64,000 bases of DNA. Origin: Massariosphaeria phaeospora (taxonomy: Eukaryota; Ascomycota; Dothideomycetes; Pleosporales). The first letter of the stretch is position 1. Every line of letters begins with the position of its first letter. The stretch lies in assembly GCA_011032825.1 (NCBI GenBank), contig JAADJZ010000021.1, positions 496,001-560,000 on the forward strand, given 5' to 3'. Position numbers and translations under genes: made by a program. Under the pieces are notes generated by a model, which made no database searches, was not told the DNA's origin, and saw nothing but the letters and a program-made list of their open reading frames with translations. This document shows, in pieces, positions 33,086-45,241 of the stretch.

Positions 33086-35155
33086 ATGGACTCATGGACG
33101 GCCAGGAAGCGGCCATGGGAGGATGACAACCGGATTGATGCTCCCCCCAAGCGCCGGGGTTCCATCACCGCTACTGCTGTTGCTGCCGACTACCATGCTC
33201 CCCCGCTCCCGCAACAAGCCGGCCAGTACCCTTTGGACGGCCAAGCCCCAGGCCAGCGAAGATTACCGCCGCTATACACGCCATCATGCGCCGCATCAGC
33301 AGATTCTTTCACAGCGACCTCTTTTCAGATGTCTCCTCCGGCTCCAGAGGTTTACGGACTAGGAAAACCAAGACCTAGGTCACAGTCTCTGTTTGACATA
33401 CTCCAAAAGCCGAGAGGGCAAGGGCAAACCAGCGGTACAGGTAGGGTAGTTTGCTTCCAATCCGCACTCGAAGACCTTAGCGCGCCAACTGAAACTGCCA
33501 GTGCGAATGGCACCGTACCATCCTTAGAATTCGAGTTTCAGATTCCGAAGCATTTTGTCCAGAGGTCTCTAGATTGATGCGTTGTATTTGTGGCTAACCC
33601 TGATTACAGAACGCACAGTTGCCTTCTCCGAGGCCTTTGTTTTGGATCGATCGCTCCCACCTATTGGTAGCGACGTGTGCCGCTCTCGTTTCGGTACTGA
33701 CCCAGCGCCTCAATTGGCAGGGGGCTCAATTTGCTGTCCCTCTGACTGCCAGGGCCAAGCGTGTTCGAACTCTCGCACTTTAATCCACCGACTTGCCACC
33801 GGATTGATATTGTTAGATACTCAAGTGAGAAGTTTGCTGCAGAAAGATCATCACTCATCAAACAATGTAAGTGTTCTATATCTGTTTCTATTACTGTGTC
33901 CTGCCCAGCCGCACCGTCCCTGGCTGCAAGATATTCCCGATACTAATTACAGTTCTAGCCCCCCGATATCGACCTTGTTGGCACTGAAGTGTCTTTGCAA
34001 TGGGCATACGATCTACTGCAATGGTCTAATTCTACCCTCCGAGATCATATAGGCGAGCCGGCGCCTCGCAGTCTCGAACAAAGTCCATTCCAGCCCGATA
34101 CTTCGCCCATTATGAGAAGAGGCCAAAATCATCTTGAGCAGCGCGAGGAACAATCACCTCAACCTAGGCAATATGCTAGCTCTCACCATGGCTTCCCCAC
34201 CTATACCCATCCCTCAACCCTCGCTGAAGAAAGTCGGAGATACCCGTACAGCAGCGAGATTACCCCTGTCGCCGGCTCGCCGCATCATACCACGTCTTCC
34301 ACTGGATCAGTTTTCATGCCCCCACAGTCTCCTATGCACGCTCCACAACCAACCCGCTCCGCAATGCTACCATCCCCGTCGTCGATGAGTTTTGCAAATC
34401 TCCAGAATTTGCCCCCGATATCGCCGCCTTCAGCATCTCTTCCGGCATCCGCTCATGCAGCCCATCTCCAAGACCTACAGCATCAGATTAGCGTTAAGAC
34501 ACTTTCGTTTCAGACTCTCCAGCGCGAATATGACAATTTACTCCAGAAACTTGAGCGCCAACGCACCAAGTGTACCACCCTAGAGAAAAAGTTCGAAGTC
34601 AGCGACGTTGAGATCAACAGCCTCACAGATGAGAAAGAGAAGCTACAGGCTCAGGTCTCCAGTCTAGAGACGCAGGTGGAGGACTTACAACAAAGCAGAG
34701 ATGAGGCTCGCCGCCAGTTAGTAGCTAATGGTGCTCAGTATATGCGGATCATGGAAATGGCAAACCGATTACAAGCTCAGGGTGCTGATGACAAGAAACG
34801 GTGGGAAGGAGAGAGGTCAGAGATGGAGAAAAGGATAAAGGTCCTGGAAGAAGCAATGGTGACTGGTACCGAGAGACATGGTAGCAGCATACACGCCACA
34901 GAAACGACACCTCAGTCGAGGGTACTGGCACATAATCACGCTCTTTCGTTGCCCACGTCATCATCACCATCCTCGACTGAGACCGTCAACGTTCTACGAG
35001 CAGAGATAGGGCGACTCCGGGCGCGAACACAAACGTTAGAGAACGCACTCCAGACTATGAAAGGGGAGAATATTTCCATCCAAGCAGCTGCAAGACAACT
35101 GGTGGAATCCAGCAGCAAGATCGAGATTGGCGCACATGCGGCGTTGGGAGGGTGA
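33086..35155 (+). CDS. Hypothetical protein with cysteine-containing centre and long coiled coil
   Basis: Model: 33086-33440, 33610-33866 and 33959-35155, 602 codons in frame. The first intron (169 nt, donor GTAGGG, CTAAC branch, TTACAG acceptor) is the least certain part; it was chosen because it alone joins the N-terminal frame to the strong downstream frame. The N-terminus is disordered and basic (KRPWEDD, PPKRRG) with RPRSQSLFDILQKP. The centre carries a compact cysteine block (VCRSRFGTDP, then CCPSDCQGQAC) and a helix (LIHRLATGLILLDTQVRSLL). The C-terminal half has a clear coiled coil from about residue 360 to 470 (leucine/glutamate heptads). It could be a nuclear factor, given the zinc-like cysteines and basic start; the family is not recognised. 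Confidence 0.7.
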
Positions 35156-38065
35156 ACACAGCATGTCCATTCGAACAACACTATTTCGATGAGCCACTCG
35201 CAGGCTTGACGGCTGCAATTTTTTTATTTGATGCAAACCTACACTGCGTTACAACACTTCATCCGAGAATATACCCTATCTCCTCACGTCAATATCCTTC
35301 CAACTTCTGCCATACGCTACCCTCTTCAGAAAGAACGCCCAATAGTATCAAACTACGATCAAAAGACTGGAAACACAAATCCGACATAAGGGCCATGAAA
35401 CATCATAAAATCTCAAACACATATCTTACCTAAATCGACGCGGCCCCTGGGGAACCCCAGGCCGGATACTACTTGTCGGCCATTTTCCCCTTACACAAGG
35501 CGCCTCAGTTGGCCATGTCTTGCGTGTTCTCCGACGCATGTTGGATACGATGCGGCTTTGGATCCAAACTTGCCTTTTGACTTTATTCTAGATGCCCATC
35601 GCCCACTTGCTACAGAGAGAACAGCCCACTTGGCTAGTAAGCGCCTCCATTTCTCACTTCGGGTCGCATACAAACTGCATCATATTTTAATTGCTTCTTC
35701 ATAGCCAATCATATCTCCTATACTAGTAACACGGGCGTCTAAATTACGGAGCAGTTTTATGTAACAGACTTGGGTTGGGAGTGCGGTCTGTATTTGGTCG
35801 GAGATACCGACGTATACATGATTAGTTGTCGGTATGAAAAATGGAAGTCTATGACAAATAGAGAGTTTGTCACCGGATCTATATATGCTTGGATGGCGCG
35901 CTTTGACCCAAATGGTCCCTTTGCCGGGCCTTTGCAGGCCTACGAGAATATCAGTAAGCCGTGGAATAGTTCTTTGCGAGTTGACATGGTAGACGCATAT
36001 CTGTTGCACGAGTACAGTGCTGACAGGTTGCGGAACCATGCTGTAGAACGTCCTCGAGGTGATGGGCTGGCTCGAACATCTTTCGAAAACAGGATCTAAT
36101 GACCTCCTAGTCATGGGCCAGCGCCTCCTCGGGACGGGGCAACCGACTTGTCTCCTCTTTAGGCTCTTTCTGATGCATCACTAAGCCGGCTACTGCCTCG
36201 TACTCGCATTACCAGGTAGCCCCGGCACCGCTTCCCGGTACTGAGCACCGAGCTCCCGCCTGCTCCCTCCCTCCTCACACACGATGAGATGCCCGACACA
36301 CACTCGCACCCGTCTCGAGGCTTGAGCCTAGATCGAGGATCTATTGACGGTCCATATCGAGCTTGATAGGCGACTCGGCTCACCTCAGCTCATCTCATCT
36401 CATCTCGGTGGTGTCAGCACACTCTATCACGGTTACACGACAACGGCTTGGAGCGAAGAGTGATTCCGACCGCATGGCGATCGGCCGACGTGTAAGCAAT
36501 CTGTCTCCACCTTCCTGACTCCGCTGATCCGAGGCCCTGTACCCATGATAAGGCTGTCGCTGGCGACACATGCTCGTGGGAGAGGCCCACCCTGCCGAGA
36601 CCCGACCGGCAACCGTCGAGCCTTCCTATCTAGTGACAGACAGGGTCCGATGTGGTGGTATAGCAGAGCAGCCGCCGTTGCCGCAGACCCCGGGCTCGTA
36701 TGCTTAGTGTTGCAGCAGTATCGAGGGCACCCCTGGGTACGCACGCTTAGACAGCGGACAGCCCACAGGAAGGGCATATGGTCCTCGCACATACGCGTCC
36801 TCGTGTGTGTTCTGACACACTTTTCTCTCTTTCTGTTTGCGAAGACGAGGCTGAGACATGCTTACACAGCTCTGGGCACGTTCGCGCCATCGGAACGGGG
36901 GGTTGACTGACTGACTGACGCACTCTTCGCGCTGGCCTATGGCTCCCTTACAAAGGGTAATTTTGTCTCTGTCTCTGCTGCTTGGTCCAGTCTGGTTCGC
37001 AGCACATGCTTGGAAAAGTTGACACGCGTATGAGGAGTCGAGCACGAGCATGTTGTCGGTCTTACGTCCGTAACTTTGTCAGATGAACTTCCTCGCCGAG
37101 CCAAGATACGCATCACAATGCCATCGTTCGACACTCCATGACGAGAACGACCGCGACGACATACCCTAGACCGCACCGAACCTCGCAGAGAACGGCCTCA
37201 CGCACGATTCCGCATTGCACCCTTCGTCGAACACTGGACAGCTTTCCGAACATAACGTACTGGGCCTGCAGCTCAAGAGTAGACTACAAGCTGTTTCACA
37301 CTAGAGTCCGCCTCCGCCCATACTGACTCCCACACCAAGCTAGATTACACATTCAGCAGGACCTCCCCAAACAAGGGCCCCCCCGACCGCGGGCAGACAT
37401 CAGCAAACGGCGCAGATTCGCTTACCCATCTTCCTCCGCGTCCACACACCAACACACACACACACGCACGAGTACATGGAGTACGCGTCAGCATCCGTAG
37501 GCAAAAGACAGAACAAAAAACACAGGCCTGTTGGCCCTGCCCTCCTGATCGTGTGAATTGTCGTGCGAGAATCACACTGTGTTAGGTGTCTGGAGTGGCA
37601 ACAGGAGTGGCGAAGGGAGCTCGGGCGCTACGGTCAGCAATGGACATAGACGTCAGGAGAGTGCGACATGCTGGCCGACGCAGTCAAGGGAGGTAGGTAA
37701 GGTACCAGACATGCAGAGGATGTGCAGAAAAGAAGCCACCACCACCACAAACATAGCGACATACTAGCGTGAATTACTAGACACAATAACGGACAGTAGA
37801 CCCGCTGAGCAGTAACCCGTGCCTCCCATACTCGCGTGCTTGTACACGCAAATCCGCCTTTATAAGGATCCCGTCTACTGCGTACGATGTGAGGTGATAA
37901 ATAAAGAAGAAAGAGCGCATAAGATCCATTGGCGAGATTTGAAAATAGGGGAAGACTCGCACTACCGCGCAAGGAGTCATTACGACCATACTCATACCCT
38001 AAGTTCGTGTTTTCACATATCGTACCCATGCCCGAGTCGTACTTTAGATTGTTTCCATAACCACC
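35156..38065. other. Gene-poor region of 2.9 kb
   Basis: It lies between the convergent 3' ends of the coiled-coil gene and SMC1. No supported gene. Frames of up to about 145 codons on each strand overlap and show no domains. It contains a short CATCT repeat near 36391-36406, a GACT run near 36903-36920 and a CA-rich microsatellite near 37.45 kb. Confidence 0.45.
37442..37470. repeat. CA-rich dinucleotide repeat
   Basis: An imperfect (CA)n microsatellite of about 29 bases in the gene-poor region downstream of SMC1. Confidence 0.8.
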
Positions 38066-41000
38066 TCACGAAGGAAGGTATTTGCGCAACTACACAACAG
38101 TTAGGACTGAACACCAACACAGCCAAAAGACGGGGGGGGGGTAGTAGGAAGTAAGACTCACATCTAAGCTCACGACCCGCGAACTCATCTTCGACTGATC
38201 GCGCATAACGCCCACCAAGCTCTCACTCTCCTGGAAGAACCCCGCCTTCAGCGAGATAACGATAAACTGCATCCCGGGGCTCGCATGCTCCTTGACGTAC
38301 TTGGCCACGCGCCCAACATTCACGTTATCGAGCGCGGCATCCACTTCGTCGAGCACGAAGAACGGACTGGGCTGGTACGAGTGGATGGCAAAGAGCAGCG
38401 CGAGCGCGGCTATCGTCTTCTCGCCGCCAGACAGGTGCTCCATGTCGCGGAAGCGCTTGAGCGGCGGCATGGCGTGGTATTTGAGGCCGGCGAGATACGG
38501 CTCCGTGCTGTCCTCCATGTCGAGGTAGGCCTGGCCACCCAGCGGGAACAGCGGGCTCTTGGTCAGGTCCTTGTACGTGCCGCCGATGTTCTCGGAGATG
38601 TGGTTGAAGGCTTTCTGGAAGGCGTCCATGCGCGTCTGCTTGACCTTGTCAAACGCTTCTTTCGCGTCCTCGGCCGTCTTGCGCGCGACGCTGAGCTCTT
38701 TCTCGATGGTGGAGGATTTGCCCTTGGTGGTGGCAAGGCGTTCGGCGGCGCGCATGTTGGGCGTTGCTTTTTCGATTTCCGCGCTTAGGCTCGTGATGGC
38801 TTCGACGAGGCGCGATTCGCAGGCGTCGATATCCCGGTGTCGCTGTGCTTCGTCCTCGTCCTATGTTATGTTAGACTTGAATGGTGGGGAAATGGAGATA
38901 TACTTACTTGCTCGAGAACGACTGCCTTGAGTTCGTCGTCTAGCTCGTCGAAGTTTACTTCAATTCCATAATCATCGACTTCCGGCTGATTGATTTGTGT
39001 AGTGTCGGGATCTTCGTCAATGTCCATGGCATCAGGGTCTGGCCGGGATACATCGGTCATAGGTAGCTGGTTCAGCGATGCAGATCCTCCTGCTAAAGGT
39101 ATCTTAATTTCATCGACACGGCACTTTCGAAGAAGAGCATATCGACTCGCAGCTGTGCGTTTGATATCTGATTCCAGCTGGTCGACCTTCTTCATAACAT
39201 CCTTGACCTTCTCGTTCTGCTTGTCCAATTCGCGACGCGCCTCGTTGACCACGGTAGCTCGCTCGGATTGTTTATTGCGTAAAGCAGATAGCCTCTCCTG
39301 GAAGCTCTCAAGCTCTGCATTCAACACGTCAACGGAGTTCTGTATCTCTTCTTTCTCAGCCTCCAGCTCCTCAATAGTGCTTTCGTCACGCTTAGACTTC
39401 TCTTCCGCGGTTTTGAGACGCTCAATGATCGCGTTCAAAGACGACTCGTGATACTCAATCATATTCTGCAACTTGCTCCGCTGTTTCGTAAATTCGAGGC
39501 GCTTCTCGGCGGCTTCTTGCTGAACTGTACCCTGCTGCGACTCGTACTCGCGTATAGAGGTGTAACCGAGTCTCTGACAGAAGGCGGCGTAAACTTGATC
39601 AGCGACTTGGTTTACAGCATCTTGGTAGCCTTGAAGTTCCTCCTCCCGTGCTTGTAGACGCCCCAACTTCTCTTGATGCTTCGGTTGAACCTCACTCAGC
39701 TGGTTCTTCTGGAACGTGATCTCTTTCTTTTTGCTTTGGATGTTCCGTTCCAGTGCCTTAGATTCTTCCTGAGCACGGCGGATCTGGTCATCGAGATCAT
39801 TCACCTCTACTTGTAGCTCCCGTTCCTCCTGGTTTCGACCATCGCGCCTTGGAAGCTGAGATAGTGATGTCTTAAACTTTTCGACCTTGATCTTTAGCTG
39901 CTCGACGGTCTGATCGCTCCACTGTTGTTTGTTCCTGTCAGAGTCAAGACGGCCTCCAGTCATAGTACCGCCTTTCGCGATGACGATGCCGTCAAGCGTC
40001 ACCGCTTTGGCATCAACCCCCTTATCGTAGCACAAGTACTTGGCAACCTTGAGGTCGTCGCAGATCATAGCGTTGCCGCAAGCAGAAGCCATAGCTCGTT
40101 CGAGGTAACTGTCGTAGTTGATACAGTCAATGCCTAGACGCATTCCCGAATGCATACCCTTTAGGTTTTGGTTGACTGCCTTGATGGTGATCGTGTCTAG
40201 GGGGATGAAGGTGAATTGGCCGATCTTCTGCTCCTTCAAATATTGAATGCATTCTGTCGCAGTCTTGTTGGTGTCCACAATGATGGCTTCCATGTGCCAT
40301 CCGAGCAGGGTGGCGACGGCGTTCTCATATTTCTTTTGCTTGACCTTGACTACGTCCCTGTACCTCCCATGAACCCCCGAACCAAAGATGCGTTTCATTT
40401 GAGCGACGGCTTCTTCGGACTGTCTATCTCGCTTACTTTGACGGCGGCCGCCTTCTGCTTCATTGAGTTTGATCAATGCTTCTTGGAGCATTTGGTTTAA
40501 CTCCTCATATTGAGCATCGACAGTTCGGCGATCCGACTTGAGCTTGTTCAAGTCCTGCTGCTTTGAAGCGCTTTGCTTCTCCAGGTCCTTGCTGCGAACC
40601 TTCAGCTCTTTATATCGATCCTGCAATTGGTTGATCTCGTCCTCTAGTCGGTCAACACCAGACTGGAGGCTGTCCACCTTGGCCTGCAGGTTTTTGACAG
40701 TCTCCTTGTCAGTGTTGACTTCTCGCTCCAATTTATTGATCTCAATTTGGTTCGCGTGAGTTTGCTTGGTAACCTCTGCGCGAAGCCGACTGTACTCCTG
40801 CACGTCTTGTGCCGAGAGCTCTCGGCCTTGCTGTTGGGCGACTGCTTTGAACTCATCTTCCCATTTCTGCTGGGCCTTTTGCACCGTAGCCAAGTCTTTC
40901 TTGTATCGCGTAATAAGTCCATTCTGCGTATCTCGGTCCTTTGTGAGCGTTGAGATCCTGGTCTCGTACGTCTGCAGATCTTTTTTCGATATCTTGATCT

Positions 41001-42123
41001 TTTCATCGATAGGGACCAGACGATTATGCGCATCCTCAATCTCCTTCTCCTTTGATTTGATGTTTTTGTCGGTCTTGCTGATCTCACGTGTCACTTTGGC
41101 CTGGGCTTGCTTGGCTTCATCGACCTTCTGATGGTACTTTTCTACGCTACGCTTGTGCTCCTTGAGCTCCTCTTGATGGCTTGCAATCTCATCGCTGGCT
41201 TCCTGCATGGTCTGTTGGAAATTGAATAGTTTCCAGAGCACATGGGTAACAGTGGCCTGGTCGCGCTCGGCCACCTTCTTCTCGTACTCCTCTGCCTCGG
41301 CCTTTTGCTCCTGGTATGTCCTCATCTCGGCGTTGATTTGTCGTCGCTGAATGAGATGCTGTGTCGAGAACTCGGCAGTGCTCTCGGATTCGACTTTCAG
41401 CCTCTCGTATTCGGCCTTATGCTCTAAGCTTCCCGAAATCTGCTCAATGAGGCGCGTCAGCTCCTTGGGTCCTTGGGTGGCGACTTGCTCAACGTCGCCT
41501 TGGAAGACGAGAAAGTTTCGGGCCTTGACCAAGATGCTATGCTCTTCAAGCGCGTCCTGATATGCCCTCTGCGACACGACCCGCTTGTCAATGCGGTACT
41601 CGCTCTGCCCCGCGCTCGTGATGGTCCGCTGCCACTCGTGCACCTGCTCGGCGTCGTCCTCGAAGAAAGCCTTCACCCAGGCCTCGCGCGGGTCGTGGCG
41701 CTGGCTGCTCGTCTGTGTGCCGTTCTGGCTCCCGCCGTTCTCCTGCGTCTCGCCATCTGCGTCGCCATCGACTTCGGTCGCTGTTCCGTCGGCATTGATC
41801 CTGGTGGTCTGGATAACGCGTCCACGGTATATCAGGTCGCGCAAGTGGGTGGAGCGCAAGTGGGTTGATTTCACGCCGAGCACGAAGGAAATGGCGTCCA
41901 TGCTGCGCGGCATTAGCAGCGGGCGCGGAGGGGCAGGCGCGCACTCACGAATTGGATTTGCCAGAGCCATTGGGACCGATTATGGAGGTGAAGTACGAGT
42001 CGCCAAACAGCAGCGTGTGCTTTCCGCGGTACGACTTGAAGTCTGAGGGGTCAGCAGAGAAGGTGGTGCATGTATGGGTGCGCCACACTCACTGTAGACT
42101 TCTAGCCGGATGAGTTTCCCCAT
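38066..42123 (-). CDS. SMC1: Cohesin subunit Smc1
   Basis: Smc1 pairs with Smc3 in cohesin and holds sister chromatids together, using ATP. Exons complement 42123-42093, 42042-41949, 41902-38908, 38860-38162 and 38089-38066 sum to 1280 codons in one frame. The N-terminal Walker A is GPNGSGKS (residues 33-40). Two long coiled coils flank the hinge (near a GSGVHGRYRDVVKVKQKKYE motif at about residues 520-540 and IAKGGTMTGG further on). The C-terminal head has the signature LSGGEKT (from 1183) and Walker B FFVLDEVDAALD (from 1207). The 72-nt last intron places the final seven codons (LRKYLPS) in a 24-nt exon, matching the usual Smc1 end SLDLRKY. All introns have canonical ends. It is divergent from the GH72-like membrane protein gene. 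Confidence 0.97.
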
Positions 42124-42807
42124 GATGGCGGACTTCAGCGTAAGTGCTGCAGGAAATCGCGTGTGGATGGGCTGCGCCGCGAAGGGCTGCTGGCGATATC
42201 GAGGCAGATGGTGTAGGACCTGGTGCTGGTGTGGTGGTTCTGGTGGTGCGGGTTCGCGTCGGCGGCACACGCGTCGCAGCTGCCCGTTGTGGCTCGCCGT
42301 AGCTAGCGCCACCACCACCAGCGAGCCCGCCAAAATCTCTTAGTAACCTCTTCTGCTCTACCCTCCACTCCTTACCGTTTTTTGGGTGCACGAGGTGTTT
42401 CGCAGAGCACAATAGTGTATAAGATTATGCGTTGCACGTTAGACCTTACAATGCGTGATGGCTTCTTTCAAGCTCGCTACGTCATGTTTTCTTAATTCTT
42501 AGCCCCCATTCTTAGCCCCCATATTGGCTTGTACATGTTTGCACCTCGTACCCCGGCGTTCACAGCACCACCCGCTGTCGACGTTCAATCCTCCCCGTAT
42601 CAATGCCTATCAATACGCTTTCCATCGAAGGAATGTCCCAAAGCACCCCGTCCCACTCGGCTATATACCAACCCTGTTGTTACGGTGCTTGGCTACTAAC
42701 CAACCTGTTTTTGACATAATGTATATGGCCGCCCGCTCTGCTAAGTGCTTCATGTTTCGAAGTCTAACATCCTCTCCTCGTGGCTTGGCTACAAAAAGCT
42801 GAATCTA
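42124..42807. promoter_or_regulatory. Divergent promoter region of SMC1 and the GH72-like gene
   Basis: This 684-base stretch separates two divergent starts. The SMC1-proximal 250 bases are GC-rich. Near 42504-42523 the segment TTCTTAGCCCCCA occurs twice in near-direct repeat. No gene is supported. Confidence 0.45.
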
Positions 42808-44874
42808 ATGGTACCTGAAATATATACCTGTGATGGATCAAAAGCTAATTCGCACGGTCTAGGCATCCCTCACCTTTTGGATATGCCTGCTAGGGCTCAC
42901 ACGGTTGGCGTGCGCCCTTGATGCAGTCGGAGCGAACGGTTCATACCTCATAAACAACCAAACAAGGGGGTCCTTAACCCTGAATGGTATATTGTAAGAC
43001 AATGCACATGGGGTGTTGCGAAACATATGAAAATAAAATAACAACAGTTCAGTTACGTCCTCTCGAATTCCTCAACCGACACTGCGAGGATGGACCCTCT
43101 CACGGATGCTGAGGCCTGTACACGCGATGCAGCATTAATGTCGCGCCTTGGAATCAATAACATCTATGTGGATGAGATCGACGCCACCGCGAACCACGAC
43201 GACTGCTTCTCCATCTTCAATAGCGCGGATATATATGTGACCATCTTGTTGGCTAGTAATACATTATTTACTGGCGAGGGCGGAATTGACGGTGCCTATA
43301 AGACTGAGCGCTTCGAAGATTTATTTCGGCGGATTGACGCTATAAAAGACTACGAGAATCTGCTAGGCATTGATGTCGGAGTCATTCCAGACTTTGTCTC
43401 TCTTAGCGACGCTGCACGATTTCGGGATGTGCAAAACATATTTCGCGTAAGTCCGCCACACCATGCGAGGGTGCTTCTGACAGAGTCAACAGGCTGTCAT
43501 CCGTGATATCAAGGAATACATCCAATATCACGGCCCACGCCCACTCCTCGTCGGAGGTTCTATAACGCGATGGCTAAGAGAAGACGAGCTCCTCATGACC
43601 GGAGTCTACGAACACGTAAGTTGCGTCATTCAGAACGAGGAAGTTTCATCAGCTGCCGACTTTATTGGAATTCAAGACATTGCGCTCCTCATAAATCCAA
43701 CAGCAGATCAAATCCGGGCGGGAACAAAAGCTTTGACGGATCGACTGACAGAAGTAAACATTCCAACGTGGTACAGCGTGTATGCATCTCCAGTAAGGAA
43801 CGAGGCAATGGAGTCGACAACATCTATGATTATCAACGGTACACTCCCGGATACCTCTATACTATACAACTCTAGCTACCGCTTTTTGTCACCTTACAAC
43901 GCACTGTCTGGGGGAACCCGGTTCGAGTGGTGAGTCAGAATGTCTCTACACGTTTTTCAACTTGATCGAATTTTCTTTTCGATTCCTCGGCTGACTCACC
44001 GCCCCCAAGGACGAATGTACGGTATACTGATCAACTCATCTACCAATACCCCACCCCTCGAGTGGAAACATACGGCATCACTCGATTAGAATCGGACGGC
44101 AGCATTCAGCTTACAGAACAGTTTGATGCTTTGAGTGCGATTTTTGCCAATTACAATACCAAGTCGTGGCTATCCGGTCCCACAGTTGACGGCTTGGGTG
44201 GGTCAGACAGAAGAGAGTGCAAGCCTGAAAATATCGTGAACCGCACCTCGAGTGTCCAGGCAACGGTAACACTTACGGTGGCTTCTGAGTGGGTGCTCCC
44301 GACCAGACCACCTGGACTTGATGCCATCATCACAAGCGGTATGCAGGGGACAAGGGGCCAGATGGTAGATGTGCTCGTAACAACAGTCAAGCACCAGATT
44401 CGGGACAGCAAGGGGGAGATAATGACAGATGTGGTTCTGAGCCCAAGTAAGAGCGAATCGAGGTCAACAACGGCAAGAGGAACAGCTGGAGGCACGGCAC
44501 CACCTAGCCCATCTCCTGTGTCTGGTCTAACTACCGGCGCAAAAGCAGGCATCGGGGCTGGCGTTGGTGTCGCCGGCGCAATCACCCTTCTCGCCGTTGC
44601 CTTGTTCTTACTGCAGAGGCGAAAGAGCAAGGCCGCCGCTGTGAAAGAAAAGGATATGGCCAGAGCGAGCGATGCCAGTGTGAATGGATACAAGGCGGAG
44701 TTGGCGACGGGTCCTGATGTCGAGGCTCAACCGCCTGTAGAGTTGCCCGATAAAGGGGTAGCAACACCGGCAGAAGTTACAGGGACAGAGTATCCGGGTA
44801 TAGGCACGAAGCCCATTGAATTGCCTGTCCATGAGCCAGCTTTGGAGATGCCTGATCCGAAGACTCCAAAATAA
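42808..44874 (+). CDS. GH72-fold (Gas/Gel-like) membrane protein lacking both catalytic glutamates
   Basis: Model: 42808-42810 (the ATG alone), 42863-42993, 43053-43446, 43493-43929 and 44010-44874, 609 codons in one frame. It starts with a signal peptide (MASLTFWICLLGLTRLACA), followed by a GH72 barrel: DPLTDAEACTRD and IDATANHDDC match the DPLADxxxCKRD and NHDxC blocks of beta-1,3-glucanosyltransferases. The acid/base motif GNEV is replaced by GVIP (I156), and the nucleophile motif SEYG by SVYA (V272), so transglycosylation is not expected. Instead of a GPI signal there is a Ser/Thr/Pro spacer and one membrane helix (about 501-523) followed by QRRKSK and an 86-residue cytosolic tail. I infer a wall-facing binding or sensing role. 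The domain assignment is firm; the first two exons are less so. It is divergent from SMC1. Confidence 0.8.
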
Positions 44875-45102
44875 AGAAATTGTTGAACCGGTGGGAGGAT
44901 GTCGATTGGACTTGACGGGTTGTTGCTGTGAGTTGTATCTGTAGTTTCGGCACGCGGAATTCCGCGTTGCTCGTTGAATCTCTATATTAGAGGTTTATTA
45001 GCCAGGATTTAGAGGTTTGAATTACAAAATTAGAAGTACAATAATACATTTGATAATAACAGCCTCTGTAATAGTTCTATTACACCCTTAGCGTCTCTCT
45101 AT

Positions 45103-45134
45103 CTAGCGCTACTCCTGATTAGGACTAGCGCTAG
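45103..45134. repeat. 32-base near-perfect palindrome
   Basis: Of 16 base pairs between the two halves, 14 are Watson-Crick and one is a G-T wobble; the outer nine (CTAGCGCTA) are perfect. It adjoins an AT-rich patch downstream of the GH72-like gene. It may be the end of a small decayed inverted-repeat element, a hairpin in the transcript tail, or a binding site. Confidence 0.7.
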
Positions 45135-45207
45135 CAATGGATTATGCCAGGGGGCAGTGATGCTCCCCGGCCCAGGTGCTGTGTGACGAAATGACGAAAC
45201 CGGGCAG

Positions 45208-45241
45208 CTTGTCTTGTCACTTGTCACTTGTCATCACTTGT
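45208..45241. repeat. CACTTGT tandem repeat
   Basis: Three to four imperfect copies of CACTTGT lie about 400 bases upstream of the GPC1 ATG. Confidence 0.65.

Noticed and set aside
33441..33609. Keeping this stretch as coding sequence in the coiled-coil gene
   Set aside because: It ends in a stop, and no phase-compatible donor links it to the strong downstream frame; splicing it out does so cleanly.
35680..36114. Overlapping frames of about 110-145 codons on both strands
   Set aside because: They mirror each other, carry no motif and lie in a gene-poor region; treated as chance.
43090..43446. Starting the GH72-like gene at the ATG at 43090
   Set aside because: This start removes the first barrel strand and leaves no signal peptide, while two upstream exons with good splice signals restore both in frame.
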